The position numbers and the translations under genes were made by a program. Shown in pieces: positions 16,816-25,649 of a stretch of DNA of 64,000 bases (position 1 is the stretch's first letter; each line of letters opens with the position of its first letter). Source of the DNA: Marispirochaeta sp964554875 (lineage in GTDB: Bacteria; Spirochaetota; Spirochaetia; JC444; Marispirochaetaceae); the NCBI GenBank assembly GCA_964554875.1, contig CAZKQJ010000028.1, positions 1 to 64,000 on the forward strand, in the 5' to 3' direction. Below the pieces are notes generated by a model. The model had not been told where the DNA came from and ran no database searches. It saw only the letters and a program-made list of their open reading frames with translations.

Positions 16816-18240
16816 GTGGTCAAGACGGGCTTTCCCACTATTCACTTCTATGACCAAGATTTTGTAGATCTTTACGATCGGACCTGGGCATGGCTCGAAG
16901 ACTTCTGGGCCAGGGGCACCAAGAAAAACGGTTTTGAATCGAGCTTTTTCTATTATCCTTCCAGCGAGACAGTAAACCAGTTTGACGCCTGCCTCTCCAC
17001 CTTTTTCCTGGTTTACAGCAACAAGGTGTACCCGGCGTCTCCTTCTCTGGATAACTTCTATGCCAAGCAGGAAGAGTCCGGAGCCATCCGGGGTGAATAC
17101 GATATCGCCAGCGGAAAACCGGTCCTAACCGACGAGAATCCCGAAGGAGCAGCCCCGCCCCTTTTTTCCTACGCCGAGTACAACCTTTACCACAAGGAGG
17201 GCAATAAAAAACGCCTGAAAGAGGTCATGCCCATTCTGGAACGGTACTTCGACTGGCTGGAAGCTACCTTCAAGGATGATACCGGGATGTACAGCGTCCC
17301 TTTTGCGGCCCTCTACATGCCCAACGCCCCCCGGACAAAAGCCAAATACCCGGTGGACTTCAATACCCAGCAGGCTGTCAACGCCCTCTACATGTCCGCC
17401 ATCGGGGATGTGCTGAACGACAAGGAAATGAGCTTCAAGTACAAGCGGCACTACTTCTCCCTGAAGACCCGCATCAACTCCCAGATGTGGGACCACGAAA
17501 CCGGTTTTTATCATGATCTGGACGAGAACCAGCAGCGCCTGCCGCAGAAGACCATTGCCGGATTCTGGCCCCTTCTGGCGGAGATTCCCAACGAAGACCG
17601 GGCCAACAGCATGATCGATCACCTGAAAAACCCCAGTACCTTCGGTCTGGAAAACCCCTTTCCGACACTTTCTGCGGATGATCCCGATTTCTCCGAAGAG
17701 GGTGAGGGCTGCCGCGGTTCGGTGGTGCCGGCTTTTACCTTCATGATCGTCAAGGGCCTTGAGAAATTCGCCCGCTACGAGCTGGCCCGGGAATGCGCCA
17801 TCCGGCACCTCTACTACATGCTTGACACCCTGCACCCCGAAGGCAAGGAGAAGGGAAACATCTACGAAGCCTACGCTCCCAGGCGGGACGGACCGGCCAA
17901 ATGGAGCGGAAACCCCGACTACCCCCGGCCACTCTACCTGGCTTATGCCGCACTCTCAGCGGTAACCCTGATGATAGAAAACATTATCGGCCTGTACATC
18001 AGTCTGCCCCGCAAGACCGTGGACTGGATAATCCCGACCCTGGAAATCATGGGAATCGAGGGGCTCTCCTTAAAACGGAACATGATCACCATCCTCAGCA
18101 ACAAGAGCGGACGGGGCTGGGAGATCAGGCTGGAATCGGAAAAACTCTACTATTTTACCATCAATATCCTGAGCGAGCGCAAAAAGAAGACCCTGCCGAT
18201 CCCTTCGGGTAAATGTTCCATGCTCATCGACAAATTGTAG
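16816..18240 (+). CDS. Glycoside hydrolase-like (alpha/alpha)6-barrel protein
   Basis: A 474-residue protein starting at GTG 16816 behind AAGGAG. The sequence follows the MGH1/trehalase-like helical barrel pattern: VDFNTQQAVNALYMSAIGDV, WDHETGFYHDLDE, KTIAGFWPLLAEI, GSVVPAFTFM, and GNIYEAYAP with a candidate catalytic glutamate, then a small beta-rich C-terminal domain. It has no signal peptide, so it is probably cytoplasmic. Likely acts on an alpha-glycoside; substrate unknown. It starts a run of co-directional genes with tight spacing (13 bp to the next). Confidence 0.75.
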   Translation: MVKTGFPTIHFYDQDFVDLYDRTWAWLEDFWARGTKKNGFESSFFYYPSSETVNQFDACLSTFFLVYSNKVYPASPSLDNFYAKQEESGAIRGEYDIASGKPVLTDENPEGAAPPLFSYAEYNLYHKEGNKKRLKEVMPILERYFDWLEATFKDDTGMYSVPFAALYMPNAPRTKAKYPVDFNTQQAVNALYMSAIGDVLNDKEMSFKYKRHYFSLKTRINSQMWDHETGFYHDLDENQQRLPQKTIAGFWPLLAEIPNEDRANSMIDHLKNPSTFGLENPFPTLSADDPDFSEEGEGCRGSVVPAFTFMIVKGLEKFARYELARECAIRHLYYMLDTLHPEGKEKGNIYEAYAPRRDGPAKWSGNPDYPRPLYLAYAALSAVTLMIENIIGLYISLPRKTVDWIIPTLEIMGIEGLSLKRNMITILSNKSGRGWEIRLESEKLYYFTINILSERKKKTLPIPSGKCSMLIDKL

Positions 18241-18253
18241 GAGCTGCAGGGGA

Positions 18254-19027
18254 ATGAGTTTTTTCGGCAAGTTCATCGGCGGTACCATCGGTTTTCTGAT
18301 GGGGGGTCCCCTGGGGGCCATTGCGGGGGTGGCCTTTGCCCACGTGCTGCAGCAATCCCAGGAGGCGGACAGGATCTCCGGGTCCTCCTATTTCCGCAAC
18401 TATAACCGCCGCATGAACACCACCGAACATGCCCACATGACCTTCTTCGTGGGGGCCTTCTCCCTGCTGGCCAAGCTGGCCAAGGTTGACGGAGAACTGA
18501 CCCGCAATGAAGAGGCTACCATCCGGCGTTTCATGATCGAAGAACTCAGGCTGGATCCCACATCCCAGTATACCGCCCTCAGGATATTCGACGCAGCCCT
18601 CACCACCGATCAGGACTACAGCGACATCGCCCGCCAGTTTTACCGGGAGTTCCGTAACCGCCCCCAGATCCTGGAGCTGATGATCGACATCCTGTTCCGG
18701 GTGGCCATTGCCGACGGCGGAGTAAACAAGGCGGAAGGCAGCATGATCCTGAACATAGCCAGGATCTTCAACTTTCAGCAGTACCAGTACGACCGGATCA
18801 AGGAACGCTACGTAGCCAACACCAACAAGTACTACGCCATCCTTAACTGCAGTCCCGAAGACGACGATGAGACCATAAAAAAATCCTACCGCAAGCTGGT
18901 ACGGGAAAACCACCCCGACGCCATCGCTGCCAAGGGGCTTCCCGACGAGTTCCAGAAGGTCGCGGCGGACAAGTTTCGTCAGATCCAGGACGCCTACGAG
19001 CATATCCGCAAGGAACGCGGATTATAG
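18254..19027 (+). CDS. TerB/DnaJ-domain co-chaperone (DjlA-like)
   Basis: A 257-residue protein. A glycine-rich hydrophobic N-terminus (~5-35) could insert in or associate with the membrane. A TerB-like all-helical domain with acidic metal-site motifs (AKVDGELTRNE, AIADGGVNKAE) spans ~60-185, and a C-terminal J domain with the HPD tripeptide (ENHPDA) spans ~195-257. This is the DjlA layout, so it should stimulate DnaK ATPase at the membrane. 7 bp before the next gene. Confidence 0.85.
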   Translation: MSFFGKFIGGTIGFLMGGPLGAIAGVAFAHVLQQSQEADRISGSSYFRNYNRRMNTTEHAHMTFFVGAFSLLAKLAKVDGELTRNEEATIRRFMIEELRLDPTSQYTALRIFDAALTTDQDYSDIARQFYREFRNRPQILELMIDILFRVAIADGGVNKAEGSMILNIARIFNFQQYQYDRIKERYVANTNKYYAILNCSPEDDDETIKKSYRKLVRENHPDAIAAKGLPDEFQKVAADKFRQIQDAYEHIRKERGL

Positions 19028-19034
19028 ATCAGAA

Positions 19035-19790
19035 ATGATCCTGCTGCGCTTTTACGAGGAGCTGAACGATTTTCTCGATCCCGGGCGCCGTAAATGCAGC
19101 TTTTCAATTCCCCTGGATTTCCCCCGAAGCGTAAAGGACCTCATTGAATCCCTGGGAGTCCCCCACGTGGAGGTGGACCTGATCCTGGTGAACGGGGAAT
19201 CGGTAAACTTCGACTACCAGGTAAAAAACGGCGACCTGATCAGTGTATACCCCGTTTTTGAGCGCCTGGATATCTCCGCTGTTACCCGCCTGCGGCCCCA
19301 GCCCCTGCGGGAACCCCGCTTCATCGCCGACGTGCACCTCAAGACCCTGGCGCGCAAACTGCGGATGCTCGGCTTCGACACCCTCTACGATCAATCCTGG
19401 GATGACCCGCAGCTGGCGGATATTTCCACCAGGGAGGAACGTATCCTTCTGACCCGGGACCGGGGTCTCTTGAAGCGCAGCATAGTACGCCGCGGGCTCT
19501 TTATCCGCTCCCATCGACCCGCTGAACAGCTGCGGGAGATAATCAGGCGCCTTGACCTCGCGAAAAGTGCCCGGCCCCTTAGCCGCTGCATACGCTGCAA
19601 CGGACCCCTGGAACGGATCAGCCTGGAAAAAGCCCTGGACGAGAACAGCTCCGGTGTAATGATTCCCCGGGACGTCCAGGAGGAGCAGAAGGAGATATCC
19701 CGCTGCACCTGTTGCGCAAAGCTCTACTGGCGGGGCAGCCATTACGATAAAATGACAGCCCAGATCCGCAATCTGCTTTTTTCTGCTTGA
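19035..19790 (+). CDS. Ub-Mut7C RNase-like protein
   Basis: A 251-residue protein with a ubiquitin-like beta-grasp domain (~1-80, ending VKNGDLISVYPVFE) fused to a Mut7-C PIN-fold domain (FIADVHLKTLARKLRMLGFDT, TRDRGLL) and a C-terminal zinc ribbon (CIRCNG, CTCC). Mut7-C domains are nuclease-like with acidic residues D (FIAD) and D (TRD). The combination is known across bacteria, but its substrate is not established. Likely co-transcribed with djlA-like and the methyltransferase. Confidence 0.85.
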   Translation: MILLRFYEELNDFLDPGRRKCSFSIPLDFPRSVKDLIESLGVPHVEVDLILVNGESVNFDYQVKNGDLISVYPVFERLDISAVTRLRPQPLREPRFIADVHLKTLARKLRMLGFDTLYDQSWDDPQLADISTREERILLTRDRGLLKRSIVRRGLFIRSHRPAEQLREIIRRLDLAKSARPLSRCIRCNGPLERISLEKALDENSSGVMIPRDVQEEQKEISRCTCCAKLYWRGSHYDKMTAQIRNLLFSA

Positions 19791-19821
19791 GCACCAACAC
19801 CGGCCATGGTAGTATCTGACA

Positions 19822-20637
19822 GTGGAAAAAATGGTCGAGGCGGAAGAACACCCCTATCTAATGGAACACAGCGGCGAAGGTGAACGCCTGATCCGGAAAA
19901 CCCGGGCCGAAAGGGTCATGCAGCAGGCTCTCTGGGCGGGCTTGAAACCTGGAATGCGGGTGCTGGACGTGGGCTGCGGTGCGGGCTTTACCACATCCCT
20001 GCTGTCGGGCATCTCGGGCAGCGCCGAAGGACTCGATCTCTCCCGGGACCGTATAGAGAGCGCCCGGATTAATTATCCGGAGCTGACCTTCCATCAGCGG
20101 GACATATATCAGTCCCTGGAGGGTCTCGGTCCCTACGATTTTATCTGGATACGCTTCTTTCTGGAGTACCACCGCCGCTCCTCCTCGGAAATTATTCAGC
20201 GGATATCCGGCCTCCTGGCCGAGAAGGGGATTCTCTGCGTTGCTGAGCTTGACCATCACAGTCTGAACCACTATCCCATGGAAGAACGGATGCAGCGGAC
20301 ACTCAGCGGCCTTTCCGAGTATCTGCAGAAACATGCCGACTGGGACCCCTACGCCGGACGCAAGCTCTATACCCACCTCTACGATGCGGGATTAGAAAAA
20401 ATTGAACTTCGTTTTGACGCGCATCACCTTATCTACGGAAAAATGGAAAGCCTTCAGGAGAGCGACTGGCTCACAAAGCTGAATGTGGCGGCCCGAAAGT
20501 GCGGCTATCCCTTCGATGAATACGAGGGAGGCTTTGAGGAGTTTCTTGAGGAGGCTGAGAGTCTTCTGGAAAATCCGAGGCGCTTTACCTATACACCGAT
20601 AATCATCTGCCGGGGTATCAAGCCAGGCGCTCGATAA
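19822..20637 (+). CDS. SAM-dependent methyltransferase
   Basis: A 271-residue class I methyltransferase: motif I VLDVGCGAGFTT, then GLDLS and a post-II FIWIRFFLEY segment. GTG 19822 or ATG 19831 may start it; neither has a clear ribosome site. It overlaps the end of the convergent HD-GYP gene by 20 bp. Substrate not deducible. Confidence 0.8.
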   Translation: MEKMVEAEEHPYLMEHSGEGERLIRKTRAERVMQQALWAGLKPGMRVLDVGCGAGFTTSLLSGISGSAEGLDLSRDRIESARINYPELTFHQRDIYQSLEGLGPYDFIWIRFFLEYHRRSSSEIIQRISGLLAEKGILCVAELDHHSLNHYPMEERMQRTLSGLSEYLQKHADWDPYAGRKLYTHLYDAGLEKIELRFDAHHLIYGKMESLQESDWLTKLNVAARKCGYPFDEYEGGFEEFLEEAESLLENPRRFTYTPIIICRGIKPGAR

Positions 20638-22570
20638 AATCCGGTACGTGCTGGACCAGATCGTTCTTCTGCAGGTAGAGAAAGAAGGCGATAATCACCC
20701 GTCTGTCCAGGTGATGGTCCGCTTCCCTCATCAGCAGCTCCAGGGCGTCGTCCGCAAGCATCGGCTGCCGGTAGTGGCGCTGTGATGTAATGGCGTCGTA
20801 AAAATCAGCCACAGCAATTATTCTGGCTCCCAAGGGAATTTCATTCCCCTTGAGGCCCTTGGGGTATCCCTCGCCGTCCAGCCGTTCATGATGGGACGAG
20901 GCAATCGCAGGGACCTGGGTGTAGATACCTTCAAAGGCAATCTGGCTCAGGATGGCGTGGGTCTTGGCGGCGTGGGTCTTGATTTCCGCGTACTCCACCG
21001 GGCTCAGTTCCCCCTGTTTTTTCAGGATGGAATCGGGAACGCCAATCTTGCCGTAATCGTGCAGCAGGGCGGCGATGCGAATCATCTCCTGAAAATCCTT
21101 GCTCAATCCCAGCTCCCGGCTTATACCGACGGCGTATTCGGTCACCTTTTCCGAATGGCCCGCTGTAAGGTTGTCCCGGGCGTCGATACTGCTTGCAAGG
21201 ACCTTGATGATGGACTTGAACTGCTCCTCCCGGCTCTCTATCAGCCGGGCGTTCTTTATGCTCATTCCGATAACCGAGGCAATTCCCCTCAGCATGTTCA
21301 GATCGCTGCTCAATAGGGGTTGCTTACTCTGCACGTTGTCCACCGCCAGGATTCCCAGAGACTCCTCCTCGCAGACGATGGGACAGCAGATAAACGAGCG
21401 GGTACCGGTACTGCGGGCAAATGCGAGACTCCTTGCGGAGAGGTCTTTTTCAATCTCGTTCAGATCGTTCACCAGAAATGAACGCCGCTCCCGATAACTC
21501 AGCACAAAGACTCCCCGGGAACCCTTCTTGTCCAGGTGAAACATTGTGTCTTTCAAAAGCGCCAGGTATTCACGGCTGTAGCCGAATCCCGCCCGGAACT
21601 CAAGGCGGCTGCCGTCTTCATTGGACAGCATTATAACTCCCCGATCGTAGTTCAATAACTTTTCGAAAATCCGGGCGACGTTGCTCAGCACCTCGTCAAT
21701 GTTCGTGTACTTGCTGATTGCCTCTCCAACCTCGTGGGAGACCGTGGTGTTGTTATAGTTTATCCTGGTCTGCAGCGCCAGCTCCTCCGTGGACTGCCTC
21801 AGTTCGTCCAGGGTCTTCATCATGTGATGGTTCTCCCGGTTCTTGGCAATAAAGCTCAACAGAAGGTTCGAAGACAGAAGACTGAGGGAAAAGATCAGCC
21901 AGTTCGAAAAAGAGAGCAGGGGAAAACTTCCCGCTCCAAGGAGGAGTCCCGCAGCAGCAAGGCTGTTGCGCAGCAGTCGTAACGGGACAAGGGAGTTTGC
22001 CTCCCAGCGTATCAAATACCTGCAGCTTTTATCGCCGCGGAAAATGCATTCCCGGTGATCGATCTTCGGCAAATGATGGGTAAAGGCCAGGGCGATGGAT
22101 TCGAAAATTCCGGTCCTGTTTTCACACTGATAGGGTTTCTCCATTACCCCGGGCAGCGGCGTCACAACTATTTCAACGGAATTGGAATCGATCTTACGAA
22201 CCTCGAACCGGGACGAACGGGTAATCAGTGCCGAGGAGCGATCCAGCATGGCATAGGCCTGCTGGGGGCCAAGAAAGCCGAGCATGTAACGGCGAATCAT
22301 TGATTTAGTCTCGATGGCGGTGGCAAAACGCCCGGCCTCCCGGGCTATGGTCAGATTCCTGGTAAGCTGGACTGTTTTTTCATAGAAACGGTCAATCTGG
22401 CTCTGGGTAAACCAGTGTCCGTCATCGTTGACTTCATAGGACTTCATCCCTGCGTAGTCCAGGATTCGTCCTATACTGACATCAGGATACCTCTGTTCAA
22501 GAAAACGTATCCATACCTGTATGTTACGGCTGTTATACAATCTGCTTATGCTATCCGGGCCGTCGTCCAT
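20618..22570 (-). CDS. Membrane-linked sensor with V4R-like, GAF and HD-GYP domains
   Basis: A 650-residue protein. Residues ~60-190 resemble V4R/HNOB-like small-molecule sensors (ending CIFRGDKSCRYLIRW). Two membrane helices (~200-245) follow, then a GAF domain (~275-435), and HD-GYP (~440-620) with LLHDYGK and HHERLDGEGYPKGL. HD-GYP domains degrade c-di-GMP. ATG 22570 is preferred because GAAGGA lies 10 bases upstream; a GTG at 22579 is too close. It lies 14 bp downstream of the PilZ gene, forming a c-di-GMP receptor-degrader operon. The C-terminus overlaps the convergent methyltransferase. Confidence 0.85.
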   Translation of the reverse strand: MDDGPDSISRLYNSRNIQVWIRFLEQRYPDVSIGRILDYAGMKSYEVNDDGHWFTQSQIDRFYEKTVQLTRNLTIAREAGRFATAIETKSMIRRYMLGFLGPQQAYAMLDRSSALITRSSRFEVRKIDSNSVEIVVTPLPGVMEKPYQCENRTGIFESIALAFTHHLPKIDHRECIFRGDKSCRYLIRWEANSLVPLRLLRNSLAAAGLLLGAGSFPLLSFSNWLIFSLSLLSSNLLLSFIAKNRENHHMMKTLDELRQSTEELALQTRINYNNTTVSHEVGEAISKYTNIDEVLSNVARIFEKLLNYDRGVIMLSNEDGSRLEFRAGFGYSREYLALLKDTMFHLDKKGSRGVFVLSYRERRSFLVNDLNEIEKDLSARSLAFARSTGTRSFICCPIVCEEESLGILAVDNVQSKQPLLSSDLNMLRGIASVIGMSIKNARLIESREEQFKSIIKVLASSIDARDNLTAGHSEKVTEYAVGISRELGLSKDFQEMIRIAALLHDYGKIGVPDSILKKQGELSPVEYAEIKTHAAKTHAILSQIAFEGIYTQVPAIASSHHERLDGEGYPKGLKGNEIPLGARIIAVADFYDAITSQRHYRQPMLADDALELLMREADHHLDRRVIIAFFLYLQKNDLVQHVPDFIERLA

Positions 22571-22584
22571 TGACCGCACATCCT

Positions 22585-24669
22585 TCAGGGCTTGACTGTT
22601 CGCAGGATAGATTGAATATGCTCAAAGTACTTATCGCCGATCATTGTGTCCATGACCCAGGCAACGTATATCTTTTCATATTCTACCCCGACTTTATCGG
22701 CAGATTCCCGCGGAAAAACAAGTACCGGGGATAATCTATTTACCCCTTCCCGGCATAAACTCGTAAAAGCGCGGGATATAATTTCCTTAGAAATCAACTC
22801 AGGTTTAAGTAAAAACAAGGTGGTGGAATTTGTCAACTCTGAAAGATTAATTCCCGTATCCGAGCGGTTAACAATGAAGATTGCCGTCAGGCGCCCGTTG
22901 TGCTTCAGGGCCCGCACCTGTATATCCCTGAGGATACCCAGCTCCCTGTAAGCCTCCCGTACTCCAGCATTGGAGATTTCAAGGTCCGCGAAGGGCGGCA
23001 GATGCATGGCATTCAGGAGCAGACCTCCGGAAACCTCTTCGTAAAAGCAGTTCATCCGAATGTAGTCGTCCTCCTTCGCCTCCTCGAGACTCCAGAGAGG
23101 GTCTTCCCGCAGGTCCGTACTCTCGGATCGTAAAGAGCAGTAGGCCACCTCATCATCGGAACAGATCTTTCTGTCCTTCGCATAATCAACGAGTCCGCCG
23201 AAAATACGGTTGGGAAAATGGTTTTCCCGCCGGAAGTAGCACATCATGTAATCCAGGTTCATCCGGCCGAAACGGCAGCTGTCGTTTACATAGCTTCCAA
23301 CCTGATGCAGCACACTGACTCCGGCGTTTCTGCCTCTCATACCCGCCGAGGCATGATGATGGAGCAGCCAGGTCCGCTCGTAAAAACGGACCATCGAGAG
23401 ATGACCCAGGATATCGTCGTCCTTCTGGTAGATAAAATGACGGGCCACGTTATTGCGCTGGGTGTAGAGTTTTTCAAAGGAGGCACGGATCTCTTCCTTC
23501 TGCCGCTGCAGCAGGGTGTATTTTTCCGGATAGATAAACCCGGATTCGAAAAAGAAGCGCCAGAGACGTTCCAGGTCAACCTTCTTACAGAGACTGGCGT
23601 AAATATCGAAGGACTGATGCACCAGGGACAACAGAACCAGGTGGTCCTGGGGATCGATGTCCAGGATGCAGAGTCCGTAGCGCACGACCCCTTCCGAACT
23701 GTCCGGGGTATGATGGATAACCTGGGCCTTTACCTTCAGATCCGCATAATCGGGAAAAAAGAGTTCCACCCGGGGTATTATCAGTCCCGCCGGCAGACGG
23801 CAGGTCCCTTTCTCATCAAGAAAGGAGAAACCGGATCCCGAAAGATCTCCTATTCGCCGTTCAATGGTCCTCCCCGAAAGAGGATGTCGAAAACTTACCC
23901 TGGGGCTCATCTCCAGGCTTTTCCGGCTGCTGCGGAACTGGCGGGAGCGGTAACGCCGCACGGAGGTAGCGCCGATTCCCAGACTGAAGCATCTGTCGCT
24001 CCGGGACGAGAAGGCGCTGTCCACCCGGCAGATCTCGGAATAGACGGGTTCCTCTCTGGTACTGAGGGTCACGTGAACCGGATAATCCCCCTCAATCCAG
24101 CGGATTCCAGCCGAGTCCCGCAGACGCACCATAAGTGCGGATTCGGAAAAACTGACCAGCTCGCCCGAAGCGGCTATACCGCTCTGGGATACGGTTACGG
24201 TAATATCCTTCGCTGTTTCGCTGATCTCCGGATCTACTTCGAAGATCCGGGCCTGTTTCGGCAGAATAAAGGTCAGCCCCTCGGGGCCCATCTGATAGTC
24301 CTCGGGTTCGATGACAATGAGCTGCTGGTCTTCGAGGTTTATTCTGAGGCTGTCCAGCTGGTATCCCGAGGGAACTGCACCTTCGGGTCCCGTCGCTTCG
24401 GCCCAGACAAAATCGCAGCGTTCGCTGCTGCAGGGCTGAGGATGGGCCATTACACTGCGCGTATGGGCAAACTCGTTGCTGCAGAAGAGGAACTCCACCG
24501 GTTTCGAGGAAAAATTCAGATGATTGAGCTTATTGATCAGGAAATTGCGGTTCAGATTATGCACATTCTTGGGAGGAGCATCCGACGAAGACCCGATAAT
24601 ACCTTTGTCTTCCTCTGAACGAGAATCCTGCGGCAGTTCTTCCGCTATTTCATTCATCTGTTTTATCAC
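22585..24669 (-). CDS. PilZ-domain protein (c-di-GMP effector)
   Basis: A 694-residue soluble protein with no signal peptide. A PilZ domain is visible around 250-345: RVSFRHP (RxxxR-type) and, ~20 residues later, DLSGSGFSFL (the D/NxSxxG motif), the two c-di-GMP contacts. An N-terminal domain (~60-245) and a C-terminal acyltransferase-like region (ERTWLLHHHAS, MRMNCFYEE) are less clear. GTG 24669 follows GGTGGAG; ATG 24657 is an alternative. Together with the downstream HD-GYP protein it suggests a local c-di-GMP output module. The target is unknown. Confidence 0.7.
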   Translation of the reverse strand: MIKQMNEIAEELPQDSRSEEDKGIIGSSSDAPPKNVHNLNRNFLINKLNHLNFSSKPVEFLFCSNEFAHTRSVMAHPQPCSSERCDFVWAEATGPEGAVPSGYQLDSLRINLEDQQLIVIEPEDYQMGPEGLTFILPKQARIFEVDPEISETAKDITVTVSQSGIAASGELVSFSESALMVRLRDSAGIRWIEGDYPVHVTLSTREEPVYSEICRVDSAFSSRSDRCFSLGIGATSVRRYRSRQFRSSRKSLEMSPRVSFRHPLSGRTIERRIGDLSGSGFSFLDEKGTCRLPAGLIIPRVELFFPDYADLKVKAQVIHHTPDSSEGVVRYGLCILDIDPQDHLVLLSLVHQSFDIYASLCKKVDLERLWRFFFESGFIYPEKYTLLQRQKEEIRASFEKLYTQRNNVARHFIYQKDDDILGHLSMVRFYERTWLLHHHASAGMRGRNAGVSVLHQVGSYVNDSCRFGRMNLDYMMCYFRRENHFPNRIFGGLVDYAKDRKICSDDEVAYCSLRSESTDLREDPLWSLEEAKEDDYIRMNCFYEEVSGGLLLNAMHLPPFADLEISNAGVREAYRELGILRDIQVRALKHNGRLTAIFIVNRSDTGINLSELTNSTTLFLLKPELISKEIISRAFTSLCREGVNRLSPVLVFPRESADKVGVEYEKIYVAWVMDTMIGDKYFEHIQSILRTVKP

Positions 24670-24743
24670 AAAACTCCACCGACTTTTGTCTTTTCTATTA
24701 TATCGGAAAAATCTGCTTCGTGGTGAATAGTATAGCGGAGAAT

Positions 24744-25331
24744 CTACATTTTTGTCCGGCCCTTGAGAGATCGGGCCAGGGTAAGACGGTCAGCGTATTC
24801 CAGATCTCCCCCCACCGGCAGGCCGGAAGCAAGCCTGGAGACAGTAAGACCCAGATCCTTTATAAGATTGACAAGATACAGAGCTGTGGTATCGCCTTCC
24901 ACCGAAGGGTTGGTGGCAATAATCACCTCGTCTATGCCCCCCGCCTTCAGTCGCTTGAGCAGTGAGTCGATGTTCAGTTCCGACGGACCGATTCCGTCAA
25001 TGGGAGACAGCGCTCCGCCAAGAACATGGTACCTGCCCTCGTATTCTCCGGTAGCCTCGATGGTGCCCACATCCTGGGACTGTTCCACCACACAGAGGAC
25101 CCGGGAATCCCGACGATGATCGCTGCAGAAGTCGCAGGGATCCGCCTCGGTATATATGCCGCAGATTGAACAGCGGCGTATCCTGGCCTTCAGGGTACCG
25201 ATCTGCTCGGAGAGTCCCCGGAGGTACTCGTCCTCGCTCTGGAGCAGGAAATAGGCCATTCTGGTAGCACTCTTTTTCCCCACTCCGGGAAAACGCGACA
25301 GGCTCCGGATCAGCTGGTCAAGGACGGTCAT
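24744..25331 (-). CDS. recR: Recombination mediator RecR
   Basis: A 195-residue RecR: helix-hairpin-helix (SRFPGVGKKSATRMA), zinc finger (CSICG...CDFC), and Toprim domain (VVEQSQDVGTIEATG). It loads RecA in the RecFOR gap-repair pathway; recF is also in this window. It starts directly after the ybaB stop codon. The dnaX-ybaB-recR order is a conserved bacterial operon. Confidence 0.96.
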   Translation of the reverse strand: MTVLDQLIRSLSRFPGVGKKSATRMAYFLLQSEDEYLRGLSEQIGTLKARIRRCSICGIYTEADPCDFCSDHRRDSRVLCVVEQSQDVGTIEATGEYEGRYHVLGGALSPIDGIGPSELNIDSLLKRLKAGGIDEVIIATNPSVEGDTTALYLVNLIKDLGLTVSRLASGLPVGGDLEYADRLTLARSLKGRTKM

Positions 25332-25649
25332 CTACATGCCCATGAAACCCGGCGGAATCGGCATGTCGCCGGTCATGGAGGAGACCTCCTGCTGGATGGC
25401 CTCCTTGATCTTTGCCATGGCGTCACTCATGGCCGCGCGAACCAGGTCTTCGAGCATGCCTATATCCTCGGGATCCACCGCCTCGGGCTCTATCTTCACA
25501 CCGGTCACCAGCATCTGGCCGTTCATGCTGACCCGGACCATCTCGCCTCCGGCGGTACCGGTGACGTTTATCTCTGCCAGTTTACCCTGCATCTCCTGCA
25601 TACCGCTCTGCAGCGACTGGAAGTTTTTCAGCATTTCAAAGGGATTCAT
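25332..25649 (-). CDS. ybaB: YbaB/EbfC nucleoid-associated protein
   Basis: A 105-residue protein of the YbaB/EbfC family (MLKNFQSLQSGMQEMQGKL at the N-terminus, then GGEMVRVSMNG). These dimers bind DNA and influence nucleoid structure and expression; EbfC is best studied in Borrelia. It overlaps dnaX by 4 bp and abuts recR. Confidence 0.93.
   Translation of the reverse strand: MNPFEMLKNFQSLQSGMQEMQGKLAEINVTGTAGGEMVRVSMNGQMLVTGVKIEPEAVDPEDIGMLEDLVRAAMSDAMAKIKEAIQQEVSSMTGDMPIPPGFMGM

Noticed and set aside
23218..24618. 466-codon plus-strand frame opposite the PilZ gene
   Set aside because: Composition is that of an antisense shadow; the minus-strand frame carries PilZ motifs.
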